This document shows, one piece after another, positions 24,961-37,727 of a stretch of DNA of 64,000 nt. The notes under the pieces are model-generated. The model saw only the letters and a program-made list of their open reading frames with translations. It did not search any database and was not told the DNA's origin. Position 1 is the stretch's first letter. Each line of letters begins with the position of its first letter. The DNA is from Mallotus nudiflorus (Eukaryota > Streptophyta > Magnoliopsida > Malpighiales > Euphorbiaceae). Where the stretch lies: contig CANTUR010000840.1 in assembly GCA_947683625.1 (NCBI GenBank), positions 405,529 to 469,528 on the forward strand. Direction: 5' to 3'. A program made the position numbers and the translations under genes.

Positions 24961-27339
24961 ATATATAATTTGGATGGAGTAAAATAAATTCTATAAATAA
25001 GTAAAAATATTTTAATATTTATGATTATATATATAATGGTGGAATTCAAAATTATATTTAGTTAATTTAATTTAATTTTTTTTCCCCCAAAAATAAAGCA
25101 ACATAGATTTTAGTAGTGTTCGAAGGAACGTGAAGTCATGAATCATGGGGGTTACCTCTTTGATTAGCCTTAATAACTTTTGTCAACTTGAAATTTGGCA
25201 AGCAGTGGCAGTAGGCCTGCACAAGCACAACAATACTACTTGGGTACCGCTCAATAATGTTGTCTAAAGTAATTTATATTTCCTGTTTTTGATGCAAAAA
25301 AGTAATTAACTTTATAGAGGATTGTTTATCCTTCAAAAAATTTCCTACAAATAATAGAAAGAGAATATATTCTCCAAAAAGTAATAAAACTTTATCAATA
25401 TATTATCAGGATCTGGAATCATTATTCAATAAATTAATTTTATATGTATATATCAATAACTAATGGTATGAGTTGATAGGAGTTTTTTTTTTTACTTAAA
25501 TGCTGTTTTAAATTTAATTTAAAATGTTCATAATTATATTAAATTAATTATTGAAAGTATATTTATAAATGAGTCGAGCTACTTACGAACTGTTTGAAGT
25601 ATAATTTTATAAAAATTCATTCAAATTTATATATTGAAACTTATTTAATAAATGAGACAAACTTGAATGATGTAAAACTCGACTAGTAAAACTCGCTAAC
25701 GAATTTAAATAAAAATTTATGAGCTAATTCGTAATTTTTGTATATTAATAATTTAATTTGAAATATAGAATGTTATTATAATAAAATTATTATTTTATAA
25801 TGACTTATTTAGTAAATAATTTTTTAATGAATAATTTTAATTTACAATTTATATTTTTTAATTTTTTAAATTAGTTTGAAATCGTTTAGGTTTATGAACA
25901 CTATTTGTCATAGTAGTCTTAACTCTAATTTGGCTTGATTATAAATGAATTAAGCTAAAATTTGACTTACCTCAACTCAACTCAACTTATTTACACCCTT
26001 AATTATAAAAATTTTATTGATTTTATAATAATATTTAAATTGAATTAATTTAATTAAAATTTAATATACTTTTAAATACTAATTGTTCAGAAAAAAAAAA
26101 GTGAACCATTAGATATTACCCAATGTGTGGGTGAAAGAATTTACTCCAATATCATGTAACTATATATATTTTTTTCAAATATCAACTTTGTTCTTTTAAG
26201 AGAATTTTAAATGTCAACTTGAATATGGACCCAAGAAATTTCTTCATACTTTTTTGTAAGGTCAAATTCATAATTTCTCTGACATTTTCCTAATTAATAT
26301 ATATCATTCCATGATTTAAAATTTCAACAAGAATCTCCTCCACCTCAATTCTATTCTATCAAGGATTATCCGTACATTTAGTCATACCGTTAAATAAATA
26401 AAAACACTACTTAATATCTCTTCACTTATTACAATATAAAACATTTATAGTCTTTTAATTATTTTTTCTAAAAAAAATTAAAAATTTCTTAACATTATTT
26501 TGCTATTCATAAATTAATTGTTTGTTAAATAATCAAATTAATAAAGATTAAGTACTTTAAAATAAAAGATATAATATTGGTAGTTTAATACGGTTGAATA
26601 GAAACTTATTATAATACATTATAATGTGTTATTAGCTTTGTCAAATTTCAATACATAAGTTAATTTAGGCTTCTCGTATAACTTTAAAGGTAAAATATTA
26701 CTTTATTTGGTTAGGCCATATTATTTCATTTGATTAGCAATTATCTTAATTCATTATAATTTAAAAAAGTTAATTATTTTTCTTTAAAAAATTAGGATAT
26801 AGATGTTAAATGTTATCATATTATCATTTTAAAACATTTATATCTCTCTAATTCTGAAAACCAATTAGTTAAAATTTTTTAATTCATTTTACTGGTGTAA
26901 TTAATATTTTTCATAAAAAACTAATTTGTTTGATAGAAAATATTCTAAGGGGATAAATATTAACATTATTACATGTCAATGGAGTTTACTATTATTTTTA
27001 TTTATTTAATGATTTAATTAATAATAGGAGTTAATTTGTTGAATAAAACACAAAGGGTGTTTATGAAAACTTCGAAATACACAAGTTATGTATTATATAT
27101 GAAACTATATTTTTAATTTTCAATATTAATACGATGAAAATTACACTAACACAACCCGTAACTGAAACATATAGATTACCATCAAAATTAAACAGTGGAG
27201 CAAAGAATTAAAAAAAAATATAGTTTTCATACATGTTGGTTAACTATTAATCTAAATGTTTAATTTAGAAAAATTGGTTTGATCAATCTTAAACTTAAAA
27301 GTATATATATATATATATATGAACAATATGAACATAACC
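24961..27339. other. Gene-free AT-rich DNA
   Basis: No supported gene. The part 25090-25260 is less AT-rich but has no useful frame. A (TA)n run lies near 27303-27320. Confidence 0.5.
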
Positions 27340-28981
27340 TTATGGTTGGGTTATGCACAAAGCTTCAGTAAGATTTCCAAGAAGGTATTTAAGATATCCA
27401 ATTGATGAATATGCCAACGATAATACAAGAATCACCCGAATTATTATGGCTTTAACAACGGGACTAAAAGTTTTTTATAATTAACACTGGAGAGTAGAGT
27501 AAAACCCTTCGCCATAAGTTGTGCTTTGTAGTTCTTAACACTGCCATATGGTTTATGTGTGATCCGATAAAGCCATTTATTTTTAATAATATTGGCATCA
27601 TTTGGTCTTAGAACAAGATCCCATATGTTTGTGGTCTAGAAAGCCTATATTTTTTAGTCCATTGCTTGTTTCCATTCTTTATATTTGACTACTTCTTGTT
27701 AGGTACATGGTTCATATTATAAGAAGCAAAGTTTGTAGGTATCAATAAGTGCAACAAAGGTTTAGCATTTGGCTAAAGTTTTAAGCTTGAGTGTCATTAG
27801 GTATGTGCAGTCAGGTAGTGGTGAACAATGAATGTTTGGTGAGGAAGGTTAATGATAAGAGGATAGGTCAACCACAAATTGAAGGCCTCATTGGTCAAGT
27901 AAGGATAGTGACAAAGCAGTATGATGAAGAATATATGATTGTGTGTTAGTAGGAAGGTGACAGTGTGCAAGCGTTGCGGAAAAATTAGGTCGAGGAAGAG
28001 TTAGTGAGGTTGGGTGAGAAGGCAAGGTAGGCGATGATGTGATGGAAGATAGAGATATGTCAAATGGTGATGGGGAGTTTGTTGGAATAAATAAAGATAG
28101 GTTCATTGCGGTATATGGTTCAGATATGGGCTGTGTAGATAAAGATGAGGATGAGAGAGGCATACTTGTGGAAGAGATCAGATGGACATATGACTATAGT
28201 GTGAGTCATGGGAACTATGGGTCATTGGTGTTTGACTTTGAATGAGACTATTATAGTTGTTTAAAGGGAAATTAGGTTTTATTAAAAAAAGCATTATGAG
28301 CAATATAAATTTGGTCACTAAAAATGTCAAGGTAGTAATAATTGTCATGATATGGGGAGTGACCTAACTAAACACATTGGGTGCTCTAAATGCAAATTAA
28401 AATTGGTTATATTGGCGAAGGTACAGGTAAATTGGACAACTAAACATTTTAGTGTCAATATATTTAGGTGTAGCATTATATAATTTGTGAAAGGTACTTG
28501 TATTTTTTAAAATGGGGGTTGGCATCACATTAATTGAATGAACTGCACTACTAAATGTATAGGACTAAAAACGAAAAGGAACTATGGCATGTGCCAATAA
28601 AGTATGTCCAATATCAACTATGTGCCTAATTTTTTATTCAGATAGGTCATTTTGTTCTTGTGTATATGGGTAAGCAACACGATGAATAATGCCATTTTTG
28701 TGAAAATAATTGTTCAATTTTTGGTATTCACTACCTTAATCTGAGTGAAAGGCCAATATTTTAGTATGAAATTGACAATTAAAAAAAGCTTCAAAGACAA
28801 GGAATATAGAAAAAAATATCACTTTTATTTTGTGAAAATAAATCCAAGTAAATCGACTAAAATCATCTATGATTAAAACAAAATATCGAAAACTAGTACT
28901 AGATGTAATTGGAGCTTGCCCCTCATACATCTGAATGAATAATTTGAAATGGAACAGTAGATGTATGCTCAATAGATGCAA
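27340..28981 (-). pseudogene. Copia pol fragment: integrase core, linker, N-terminal RT
   Basis: The integrase piece (28981-28736) contains YFVLIIDDFSRFTWIYF, the conserved copia core with its Asp pair, and ends near a second conserved FHSD. The linker 28163-27888 is rich in Ser, Pro and Thr. The RT start near 27690-27340 reads KEWKQAMD, then KNKWLYRI and YKAQLMAKGFT in pieces, matching the copia RT entry motifs. Stops split the frames and the YVDD box is absent because the element ends at about 27340. Confidence 0.7.
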
Positions 28982-29258
28982 AAGAAATTTTGTTAATTTT
29001 CCTCAACGATAAGATGAACAACTTGCTAAGGAAGAGGACACAAAGGAATTAATAACAGGTAAATTATTAGTATTAATAATCTAAGAAATAACTTTTTAGT
29101 GAGGATGACCAAGTCTTGCATGCCACTATGATAAGGATGAAGGTTCAAATGTAAGGGCTTGTTTATTTAGAATTGATGGCATCACGTACAATCCATTGTA
29201 ATTCTAGCCTTGTAATAAGATGTCTTTGGTGACTTGATCCTTAATAAAAAAAATGGTT

Positions 29259-29477
29259 TTACCAAAATTCAAAAACACAATTATTGTCAATGGTAAATTG
29301 ATGAACAGAGAGCAAGGATTTTACAATTTTTAGAACATGAAGCACATTCTTGAATGAGAAAAATATATTGGAATATAAAGAAGGATGAATGAAAGTACCA
29401 ATATTTTCAATGGGTAAAGATTTTCCATTACCAATTATGATTTTATCATTACCAATATAAGGAGCCAAATGAGACAA
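29259..29477 (-). pseudogene. Copia protease/pre-integrase fragment
   Basis: The frame includes IGNGKSLPIENIGT followed by KNVLHVLKIVKSLLSVHQF. This is the usual copia pattern after the protease site, where an NVLHVP-like motif leads to NLLSV.QF. Upstream and downstream frames are broken. Confidence 0.65.
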
Positions 29478-29989
29478 CTTTTATGAATCAACTATCGTAT
29501 GGTGTGTAGGTCCTACATCATGATGCCAAGGGGAACGTGGAACCACTAAGTAATCAAATGACTGATAATCTACTACTGTCATTGGAAATGTAGAAAGATG
29601 CATAACAACATATGTTTAAGGATTAGTGGTGGTTTATCTTGGTGCATACCTTCTTCATCATTGATCAACTGTGTGGTTTTTGTAATCATAAATTTAGCAT
29701 GGGCCATGATTCCTGCGACCTCTATATGATGGGTGATAGCTTGTGTTTGCCAAAACTTGAGGAGTGGAGTTCGATGTTAGTGCAACTCGATGTTAGTGCA
29801 ACTACAGGAGGAGTATTGTACCAAGTGGCCATCTTAGCTAGTGGTGGTTCTTGTATATTTATTAGTAGTATTTCATGTGTAGAAATTGACCATGTAATTC
29901 TTGAAACGAAATAGGTGTTGGACGATGGCTGAGTGCAGTGATAATATTATAATAATTTGAGCCAATATTTTGATATATGATAGCATTAA

Positions 29990-30450
29990 ATTCTGCATTA
30001 GACAAGGTCTACTAATAACAGTAATTTATTTGCCAAGGAATTAGCTTTTGAGATACTGGGTTATAGTTAAGTCATGTTTCTTTAGCTTTTGGAGTTTAAT
30101 GTGCAATTGTAACTGATGATTCTATGAAATAAAGCCAAAGCACTTTCTAGTGCTTTCCATACATTTAATGAAGAATTCATGCCAATAACATACGAAAAAA
30201 CTTCCTCGGTTAATGAAAAAAATCCATGAAAGCAATAATTGTTCTTTTTGAAACCACTTGGTAAAGGCAAGGTTTAATATTTCTTGAGTTGAATTATTTG
30301 GAGAAGGCATTATAGATGGTAGTGCAAGTGTGGAGCCATCTATAAAACCTATCAATTTATGGTAGTTAAGAAGATGTTGGAATTGGATTTTCCATGTGAG
30401 GTAATTTATAGGAGTTAATTTAGTAGATATGGTATGGTTTGTAGTAGTGG
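29990..30450 (-). pseudogene. Copia gag fragment
   Basis: Overlapping frames (30355-30122, 30270-30082) carry LTPINYLTWK-like wording at the start, then LIGFIDGSTLALP and FTKWFQKEQLLLSW, typical of Ale/RE1 gag. A frameshift splits it near 30250-30200. No zinc knuckle was located. Confidence 0.65.
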
Positions 30451-30495
30451 AAGATGAAAGGAGAGAGGATGAGATGTAATAAGTAGCCTAGCCAC

Positions 30496-30509
30496 AGGCT
30501 CTGATTCCA
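30496..30509 (-). other. Primer-binding site of the truncated copia element
   Basis: On the minus strand TGGAATCAGAGCC matches the initiator-Met tRNA primer site TGGTATCAGAGC at all but one base. It lies just before gag. Confidence 0.7.
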
Positions 30510-31005
30510 TATACGAGTAAATGAAGGACAATGTTAAAAAATTTATATTTCTACTATATATATTTCTTATAGGTTACATATGATATAAAAAGCTAATACT
30601 AACTAAAAGATAAAGTTTACATAACCAAAAGGATATACATGTATAATAAAGATAACTATTCACTTATCAGTATTCTTATTGTTTATTTGCACTCAAATCT
30701 TGAATTTTTCTTTATAGCTACCGTTGATGGATAAGATAGCAACTTCTTTTCTTAATAAGTCACTTCTCCTTTTTTATTCCACTTGTTTATAGTGTATTTA
30801 GTTAGGTAGATTTTGCTGCTACTACTCTTTTTTTTGTGCTTCATTTATTCATCTTTGAAGTTTGAATTTTTTCACATTGGGTATTGTTGTTTTAATTAGC
30901 TTTGCATTAGCTACAATTTTGGATGAGTTTGCCTCATGTATTTGGGTTTAGGTTAAAGGTGGAGTATCCATTTTGGTTGTTATATTGCTAGATAATTTTT
31001 ATAAT

Positions 31006-31071
31006 TTAAAGAAGAAGAAGAAGAAGAAGAAGAAGAAGAAGAAGAAGAAGAGGAAGGAAGGAAGGAAGGAA

Positions 31072-31101
<30 letters not shown>
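31006..31101. repeat. Compound (AAG)n(AAGG)n(AAAG)n microsatellite
   Basis: About fourteen AAG units, then about five GAAGG units, then about six AAAG units. The Lys-rich ORF across it is not a gene. Confidence 0.95.
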
Positions 31102-31102
<1 letters not shown>

Positions 31103-33109
31103 TGTTGATATGCATAATAAATGGACATAGCTTAAGAATTTTGATAGGTGATCCACTGATTTTAGCGATGAGTTCTCTTTAAGTGCTTATTTCTTTTCAT
31201 TCACAATCTTTGTTGCAAAAAAATAGACTTGAGACATGGCTTCATGAAGCTATTTCTTTGACCCAATGTTGAATGCTCTTTTGATTCTCTATAAGGGTGA
31301 GTTGAACCTTTTGAAGCTTATGTTAGTGCTATCTTCATAAGCTTTCGCAAACTTTGTTTGTAGATGTACTAGTGATAGTTATACATGATTGTGTCCAAAT
31401 GCAATTTTGCAGAAGTTGCAAATAAAATAAGACCCAATAAGCTTCAATTTGCAATTTTTTTTTTCAATTTCTTCTTTATTGATGACTACCTAATAACAAA
31501 GATTTGAGATTGTTGGGGTTTTTTTGGGTGTTCACAAGCAAGATTTAGAGAAGAAAGAAAAGGATTTTGTTGAAGATATGAATTTTGACGAAAATCTTTG
31601 GAATAAATTAAGAAAAAGTATAGAAATGAAAATTGAAAAAATGGAAGAAGAAGGAGAAAGATGGACAAAGAAGATGAAAATGGAAGAAGAATGAGCTGAT
31701 ATAGGTAACTAACATGACTAGTTTGGTGATTACATGGATGTCATATGAGCAAAATTAGAGCCATGAATGCTTAATCTATTAAAATTAATGGGATGGGACT
31801 AACAATTATATTTTTAAATACTCGTAGAACATAATTATTACAAATTGAACATTAAAGATTTAATTGTAAAAAGTATATAACTTTTAAAACTGAAAATGTT
31901 GTTATCTCATTTCAAAACTATTGAAATTATTGATAAATAACTAAGTTAATACATTAATATAATATATTATTAAATTTTCAAATTTTACAAGTTACAAATA
32001 AGTTATATATTGAATATAATTTCTAAAAATTAAAATTTTTAATTAAAAACTTTTTTTTATTAAAATAAGGACTAAATTATTAACTATTTAAAACATTGGA
32101 GATGTATTTGCAAATGTTCAGAGAGTCTTTTATTCAACTTTCAAAAAATAAGGAGTTAAGTGTACTATTTAGGGGTCAACTTGCCCTTTATTGCGAAGTT
32201 CAGTGCTAAATTAGCAATAAAAAAAGGTTCAAAAGACTAATTTGACCCCGAGTGAAAATTCATAGGCCAAATGGACTTTTATTCCTTTTATGTTTTTCTA
32301 ATAAGATAAAAAGGACAACAAATTTAATAAAAATAAAATTACTTTACAATAATTTAAAAATAATTTTTAAAAATATAATTAAAATTTTAAAATAAAATTA
32401 GATAAATTGACACAACTAAAGTAAAATGGAGCAAATTATCATAATTTTTAAAGTAGGATATACTTGATAATTGGCTTTATAATAGATCTAGCTAACATTT
32501 AAATTATTGATATTTAGAGTTTATTAATTAGTTTTTTACTAATTCAGTTCAATCTAGATAGAGTCATAAAAATGGTAAAAAATTTTCAATAACTAATTTA
32601 ATACGATTGTACACGTTATAGTTCAAACTCGAAATATATATCATTTAAGTAAAACCAACTCTTATTAACTATCCAATAATTGTTATTTAATTTTCCTTTA
32701 ATTTAAGCAAGCAAAAAATGATTTTATTAGTTAAAGATGAGAAAAGTCTTGAGAGAACTGAGCAAGTACAAGGAAGAAGAGGAAAAGAGAGCTCTCCAAC
32801 ATGGATGCACTAACAAATATAAAACACTTCTATTTTCTGAATTTTGTTTTTCCTTTCCCTAATATAGCATAATTGAAATTCCAAGTATTTTTTTTACGTT
32901 TAGAATTTTGAATGTTCCTCATATATATATATATATATGTAGTGCAATGCAAGGAAGTTTTATCATTGTGACCTAGAGAATGAATTTTGAAATAGTCAAA
33001 GAAACCCATTGCAGATGAATATACATCTTAATTGAACACATGCAACTGACTGATCATATTGTCCCTTCCTGTACCTGTTAACTATATATAAAAAAATTAA
33101 ATAGAAACT

Positions 33110-33111
<2 letters not shown>

Positions 33112-33157
<46 letters not shown>

Positions 33158-33177
33158 TTATTTATTTATTTATTTAT
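33112..33177. repeat. (TA)n(TTTA)n microsatellite
   Basis: About 20 TA units followed by six TTTA units, the same composition as the repeat at 541-602. Confidence 0.95.
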
Positions 33178-33968
33178 GTATATTTTAATATGAATTTCGT
33201 ATGATTTAAACATCAATACATTATTCCCCTTTAAATTGATAATATTAAAAATTAAATTATATAGCTTAAAATACTTTTAAAAATTAGTTAACTCATATTT
33301 TTATTGATAAAATGTATATATAATTTGAATTGTAAATTTAATTGTTTGATAGAATATTTAAAAAATACATATATTATTAGAGACATTATACACACGTTTC
33401 GTTGTTTCCTTAGTTTTTACCTTATTTTCGAATTAAAACATTGTATACTTTTCAATCAACTCCTAGTACACAAAAAACTAGAATAATTGTCGGTCCATGT
33501 TCCTTTCAATGTTAACATCACAATAATAATAATAATAATAATAATAAAAGGACGAACACCCAAAAATAGGAAGAGCCAAAGGAAAAAACGTATTTGAAGG
33601 GGTCAAAATAATTTCCATGTAATGCACAAAATTGGTCAAGAACTTTGTTCTTTATTCGTCATCTGTCCAAATCAAACTACACATTCAACCTGTTCACATA
33701 TATTTAAGTATTAATAAAACCATACACATTCTTCCTTCAAATCAAACTATACAAGTCAAACCCATTTATTTGTTTAATTACTTAAGCATATTCCCTATTA
33801 TTCTTTCACCATCTAAACTATTATATAACCCACTCCAACCCATCCCTTCCCTCTTGCAAGAACAGGAAACAATACACAACAATAAATATAACTACGGTTT
33901 TTTCTCTCACAAAAAAAAAAAAAAAAACTAGGGTTTTTCATTTGCAACACATACACACAGCTGTAGCC

Positions 33969-35682
33969 ATGCAATATCGTTCAGCATTTGCAAAATTCCA
34001 GCGCCAATGTTTTAGCAAATACCAACAAACCCAGATGGCCAATCGTGTTCTCAAACCTTGTGATGTGTTCATTAACCATAGAGGTACCGATACCAAACGA
34101 ACCGTTGCTACATTGCTATATGATCATCTTTCACGTTTGAACTTGAGCCCATTCTTGGATAACAAGAACATGAAACCAGGTGATAAGTTGTTCGAGAATA
34201 TTAATAGAGCAATAAGGCAATGCAAAATAGGTGTGGCGGTTTTCTCTCCTCGTTACTGCGAGTCCTACTTCTGTCTTCATGAACTAGCTCTTTTCATGCA
34301 GACTAAGAAGAAGGTGATTCCTATCTTCTGTGACATTAAGCCATCGCAGCTTAGCATTGTTGAAAAGGGACAATATACCGATGAGGAGATTGAAAGGTTT
34401 AATTGGGCACTTGAAGAAGCCAAGCTTACTGTTGGCCTTACGTTCGACTCCTTAAAAGGGTAAAGATTTAATAATTTCCTGGAGCTTGTTTAAATTTGAT
34501 TTTTTTTTTGGGAATTTTTTTTTTAATTTTTTAATTTTTTGTTAAAATTGCATTCATGCCCCATATACAGGGGCATGCAAATGGGAGGAGAGAGGAGGGT
34601 GTAAAAGAAATTTCACTCTCCATAAACACTACTACTATTTATGTAGCTGTTAACTACGTAAATCATTATCCATTTCCTTGTGTTTAGGAGAATTTACATA
34701 TTCAATATATATGCACATTGCCGAAGTGTCTGTTTAGGTAATGATGTGCAATTGGAAACCAAAATCAATCAACAAATATATAATGCTTTAGTGATTAATT
34801 AGGAATTTAAATTCTCTTAAATAAGATATCAAGTTTGAGTTTTATACATTGATAAACAGATTTTAAGAGAGTTTTATGTCACTTATGGAGTTTATGTGGT
34901 TTAGACTTCAAATAGTAAGGATTTATATGATTATAAGATATCGAGTACATTGAATGTAAAAAAAAAAATGAAAAATCCAAATAACTAGGTTATTGCATGG
35001 ATTAGCATAAGCATAAGCAGAAATATTTTTAGGTATATAATTCGAGTTCTAGATCTCCCATCCTTTGATTTAGGGGGAAAAAAAAAGACTAGAGTTATTC
35101 CCTTATGAATTTAGCTTAATTGACTTATTACACCAAGTTCCTGTTAGCTCATATTATATTTTATCTTAAAAAACTTTTAAAATTAAAACCTATAAATTGA
35201 AAAAAATTAATTTTAATGGTTAACTAATGAAAAGTTATTTAAATTAATAAACAAAATTATTTAGATTAGTCCTGTAGCTAATGATTTTGGTATTTTTTCT
35301 CAAAACCATAATGCTGTCTGGAAAAGTTTAGAAATATAAAACATTTAAATATATTTATTAAAGTTCTCTAAGGTTAGCCTAATCATTGGCCGTTTGTTAT
35401 GGCAAATGTTTGCTTATATTAGTGATTTTTTTTTTTTTGACATGGGAGAGGGAGCATTGAGGTAGAAATTGAATCCATAATTTTTTTAATATTTTGTGAA
35501 GAATCTGTTCTGATATCTTGAGAATTTTTATGATTTACAGGAACTGGTCGGAAGTGGTTACAAATGCATCAGATATTGTCATCAACAGCTTAATTGAGAT
35601 TGAGAATCAAAAACATATCATTCATCGTGGGAAGAATCCAATAAAGTACATGATCCCTCCTTCATCAGCCATGAAAAATTGA
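33969..35682 (+). CDS. TIR-only protein (no NB-ARC or LRR), two exons, 210 aa
   Basis: Plant TIR domains cleave NAD+ to make immune signals for EDS1 complexes. This one has the features needed, but activity is inferred. Exon 1 is 33969-34459 and exon 2 is 35541-35682, joined by a 1081-bp GT-AG intron in phase 2. The domain begins CDVFINHRGTDTKRTV (31-46), then PFLDNKNMKPGDKL (61-74). Next comes FSPRYCESYFCLHELAL (92-108), where Glu105 is the expected catalytic residue, then VIPIFCDIKPSQL (116-128). The domain ends in exon 2 (NWSEVV..). The tail MIPPSSAMKN ends at TGA 35680. No NB-ARC or LRR coding follows, so it is complete as a TIR-only gene of the conserved group also found in monocots. The frame extends upstream of 33969 without an ATG. 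Confidence 0.88.
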
Positions 35683-37598
35683 ACATAATTTGTTCAATTT
35701 TCTGTTATTTAATTTGTCAAATCAATTTATTCATTTTTATATTTGTTACTCACCAGCAATAAGTTTCGTAATAATAATTCCAGTTCCAAGCTACATATGG
35801 TTGGTCACATTGTATTTAGTGTACATAGTTCAACAAGCTTTGTACCACTGGATCTTGATTAACATGATTATTTTTCATTTTATTCTGTAATAAAAGAGAA
35901 ATAAAATCTTTAATTTTCAATTACAATTTTTCTTTTTCATTTTTTCGCTATCATGAATTGACTATTTCATTTTTTGTTTTTACAGAAATAGTTTTATGAA
36001 ATAATTACATGATACTTAATCAACAACATGGATACCATGGTATTGTAATGTAAATAAAATACAATTATCTAAGTCCTAAAGGACAAAATAGCTTAGCCAT
36101 TGCAAACCCCCACGGCAAAATCCGCCACAGAGTTTAACTCCATGTTGGGCCTGCCAATAAATGGCAGACATGTCTCAAATTTCATGGACCAGAAGATTAT
36201 AAACCGAATTTTGAGTTCTAGCTTTAAATATATTTAAAAAAATGTTAGAAAAGTTTTTTTTAGAATTCATCTAATTCAATTTAAATTAATTAAGATTTTT
36301 CTGACTGCTGATATGAAGCATAATTATAAAAAAAAGGTAAAAGATGCCCCATGTAATTTTCATGGCCTTTTTGCAAGGTGTTGACCAATTTAATCAATTG
36401 GAATGAGGAGGGTCATATTTTGATATTTTATGTCATGCCTCACGGCAGATTTAAACAAATATAACTCGTGGCTTAGTGACTTGGGCGTTTGACATCCGGC
36501 TAAAGGTCAATAGTTAACATGGTACTAGTTAAAAAGAAAAATAATAAATATAATTCGAGTTATCGAAATTTTTATTTATACTAAATATATTATACACGTA
36601 TAAGTGTTTTACCATTGAAGTACAAATTACTACTTGTGAAACTATAACTAAATAAGTTTGTCACTTCATCAATAATTAAATTTAGGGAAAATTATGAAAA
36701 TCATAATATGATTTTACGATTTTAAAATTTTAAGTTTGTGTTTCATTTGTGACAATTTGAATTTTGTATTTATCATTATTTGATAATTTCGAATATACAA
36801 ATCTAACATTGTTAAATGAATCTGATACATTATACGATCCAATTAAAAACAATTAAAAAGAAATATGAAAAACTATTTATGATTTCAATATTTTACAATT
36901 TTAAGTATATATTTTACTTTTTATGATAATTTAAATTATATATTTGTCATATTTGATAATTTTCAATATATATATTTCACTCATTTAACTACGTTAGATT
37001 TATATATTAAAAATTATTAAACAATAAAAATACAGAACTTATATTATCAAAAAATGAAACATATTCTTAAAACTCTAACCTTATAAATCTAATTCAACTT
37101 TTCCTTTTAGATTTGATAAATTTAAAATTAACAAATCATTTCTTAACTTTTCCACTTTCCAAAAAAAAAAAAAAATCATTTCTTAACTGACAATAGGCAG
37201 AATAATTTTTGGAATTTGTTGTTCATTTTTTATTTTGTAATCCAAATGTCTTAAAGACAAGACAGGATAGAACAAGATATTACTTTTAAGCTATCCTACA
37301 TACTCCATTTTCGGGAACTACATAAACTAATTCTTTATACAAAAATTAATCATCTTACTTGAGAACTCTTTGAATTTAGTATTATTCATTCATTGATTAA
37401 TTTTTTTTTACATAAATTTTCAAAAAAAATAAGTTATAAATTTGTGAAAGTTAAAAAAAAATTAAAAAAATTGAGGCAAATAAGAAATTGCAAAAGAAAA
37501 TTACAGCAAAGAAACGTCTCTTTTATGTAATTTTAATATCACTGCAGCCTTTTACAGAATATAAAAGGAAAAGAATAAGGAGTATTTTACGTACCTGA
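35683..37598. other. Gene-free DNA after the TIR gene
   Basis: The first part is probable 3' UTR. A frame at 35690-35890 is hydrophobic and low-complexity and lacks homology I recognise. AT-rich elsewhere, with no clear repeat. Confidence 0.5.
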
Positions 37599-37727
37599 TC
37601 AGAGTAATCGTAGAAAGGCATAACCCATTACTTGAATCATTTCTCCAGCATATCTCATCACAGATGGTCGCATACTCACTGCCCATAATCCTACTATTGC
37701 TATTACTATTTCTGTTCCCAACATCAT
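37599..37727 (-). CDS. Possible 42-aa single-span membrane peptide
   Basis: I do not recognise this protein. From ATG 37727 to TGA 37599 the minus strand encodes 42 residues starting MMLGTEIVIAIVGLWAVSM. Residues 3-18 are hydrophobic enough for one membrane helix. An amphipathic, partly basic tail follows (RPSVMRYAGEM..GYAFLRLL). The codons are mixed and the stretch is GC-richer than its surroundings. Just after the stop stands a near-consensus splice donor (CAG/GTACGT at 37592-37597), and upstream lie a GA-rich leader and TATATATATAAA. These features fit a small gene with a 3' UTR intron, but chance is possible at this length. Confidence 0.35.
   Translation of the reverse strand: MMLGTEIVIAIVGLWAVSMRPSVMRYAGEMIQVMGYAFLRLL

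Larger units (their letters stand above)
27340..30510 (-). mobile_element. Truncated Ale-type Ty1/copia retrotransposon
   Basis: Read on the minus strand, the order is primer-binding site (30509-30496), gag (about 30450-29990), pre-integrase (29477-29259), integrase (28981-28736), a Ser/Pro-rich linker (28163-27888), then the start of reverse transcriptase (about 27690-27340). There the element breaks off, before the catalytic part. This gag-to-RT order with integrase before RT is diagnostic of copia elements. Every domain has stops or frame changes. The gag resembles the RE1/Ale lineage. No 3' LTR is present, and a 5' LTR to the right of 30510 could not be proven. Confidence 0.75.
30511..33968. 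other. Gene-free DNA between the copia fragment and the TIR gene
   Basis: Possibly the remains of the 5' LTR of the adjacent copia element near 30515-30700. The rest is AT-rich with microsatellites listed separately. The minus frame 31668-31486 is low-complexity and unsupported. The last ~350 bp forms the TIR gene promoter and leader, with no clear TATA box placed. Confidence 0.45.

Noticed and set aside
28039..28245. 68-codon plus-strand frame
   Set aside because: It is antisense to the Ser/Pro-rich linker of the copia pol fragment.
31006..31182. Lysine-rich plus-strand ORF
   Set aside because: It is a read-through of the AAG/AAAG microsatellite.
31486..31668. 60-codon minus-strand hydrophobic frame
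   Set aside because: It comes from an AG-rich simple-sequence region and has no conserved features.
33942..33968. Upstream extension of the TIR gene frame
   Set aside because: The open frame begins at TTG, and the first ATG is at 33969.
36461..36640. tRNA/SINE-like wording (GTGGCTTAGTGACTTGG, ATTCGAGTTAT)
   Set aside because: No cloverleaf can be drawn and the B box is poor. Spacing and ends do not fit a SINE.
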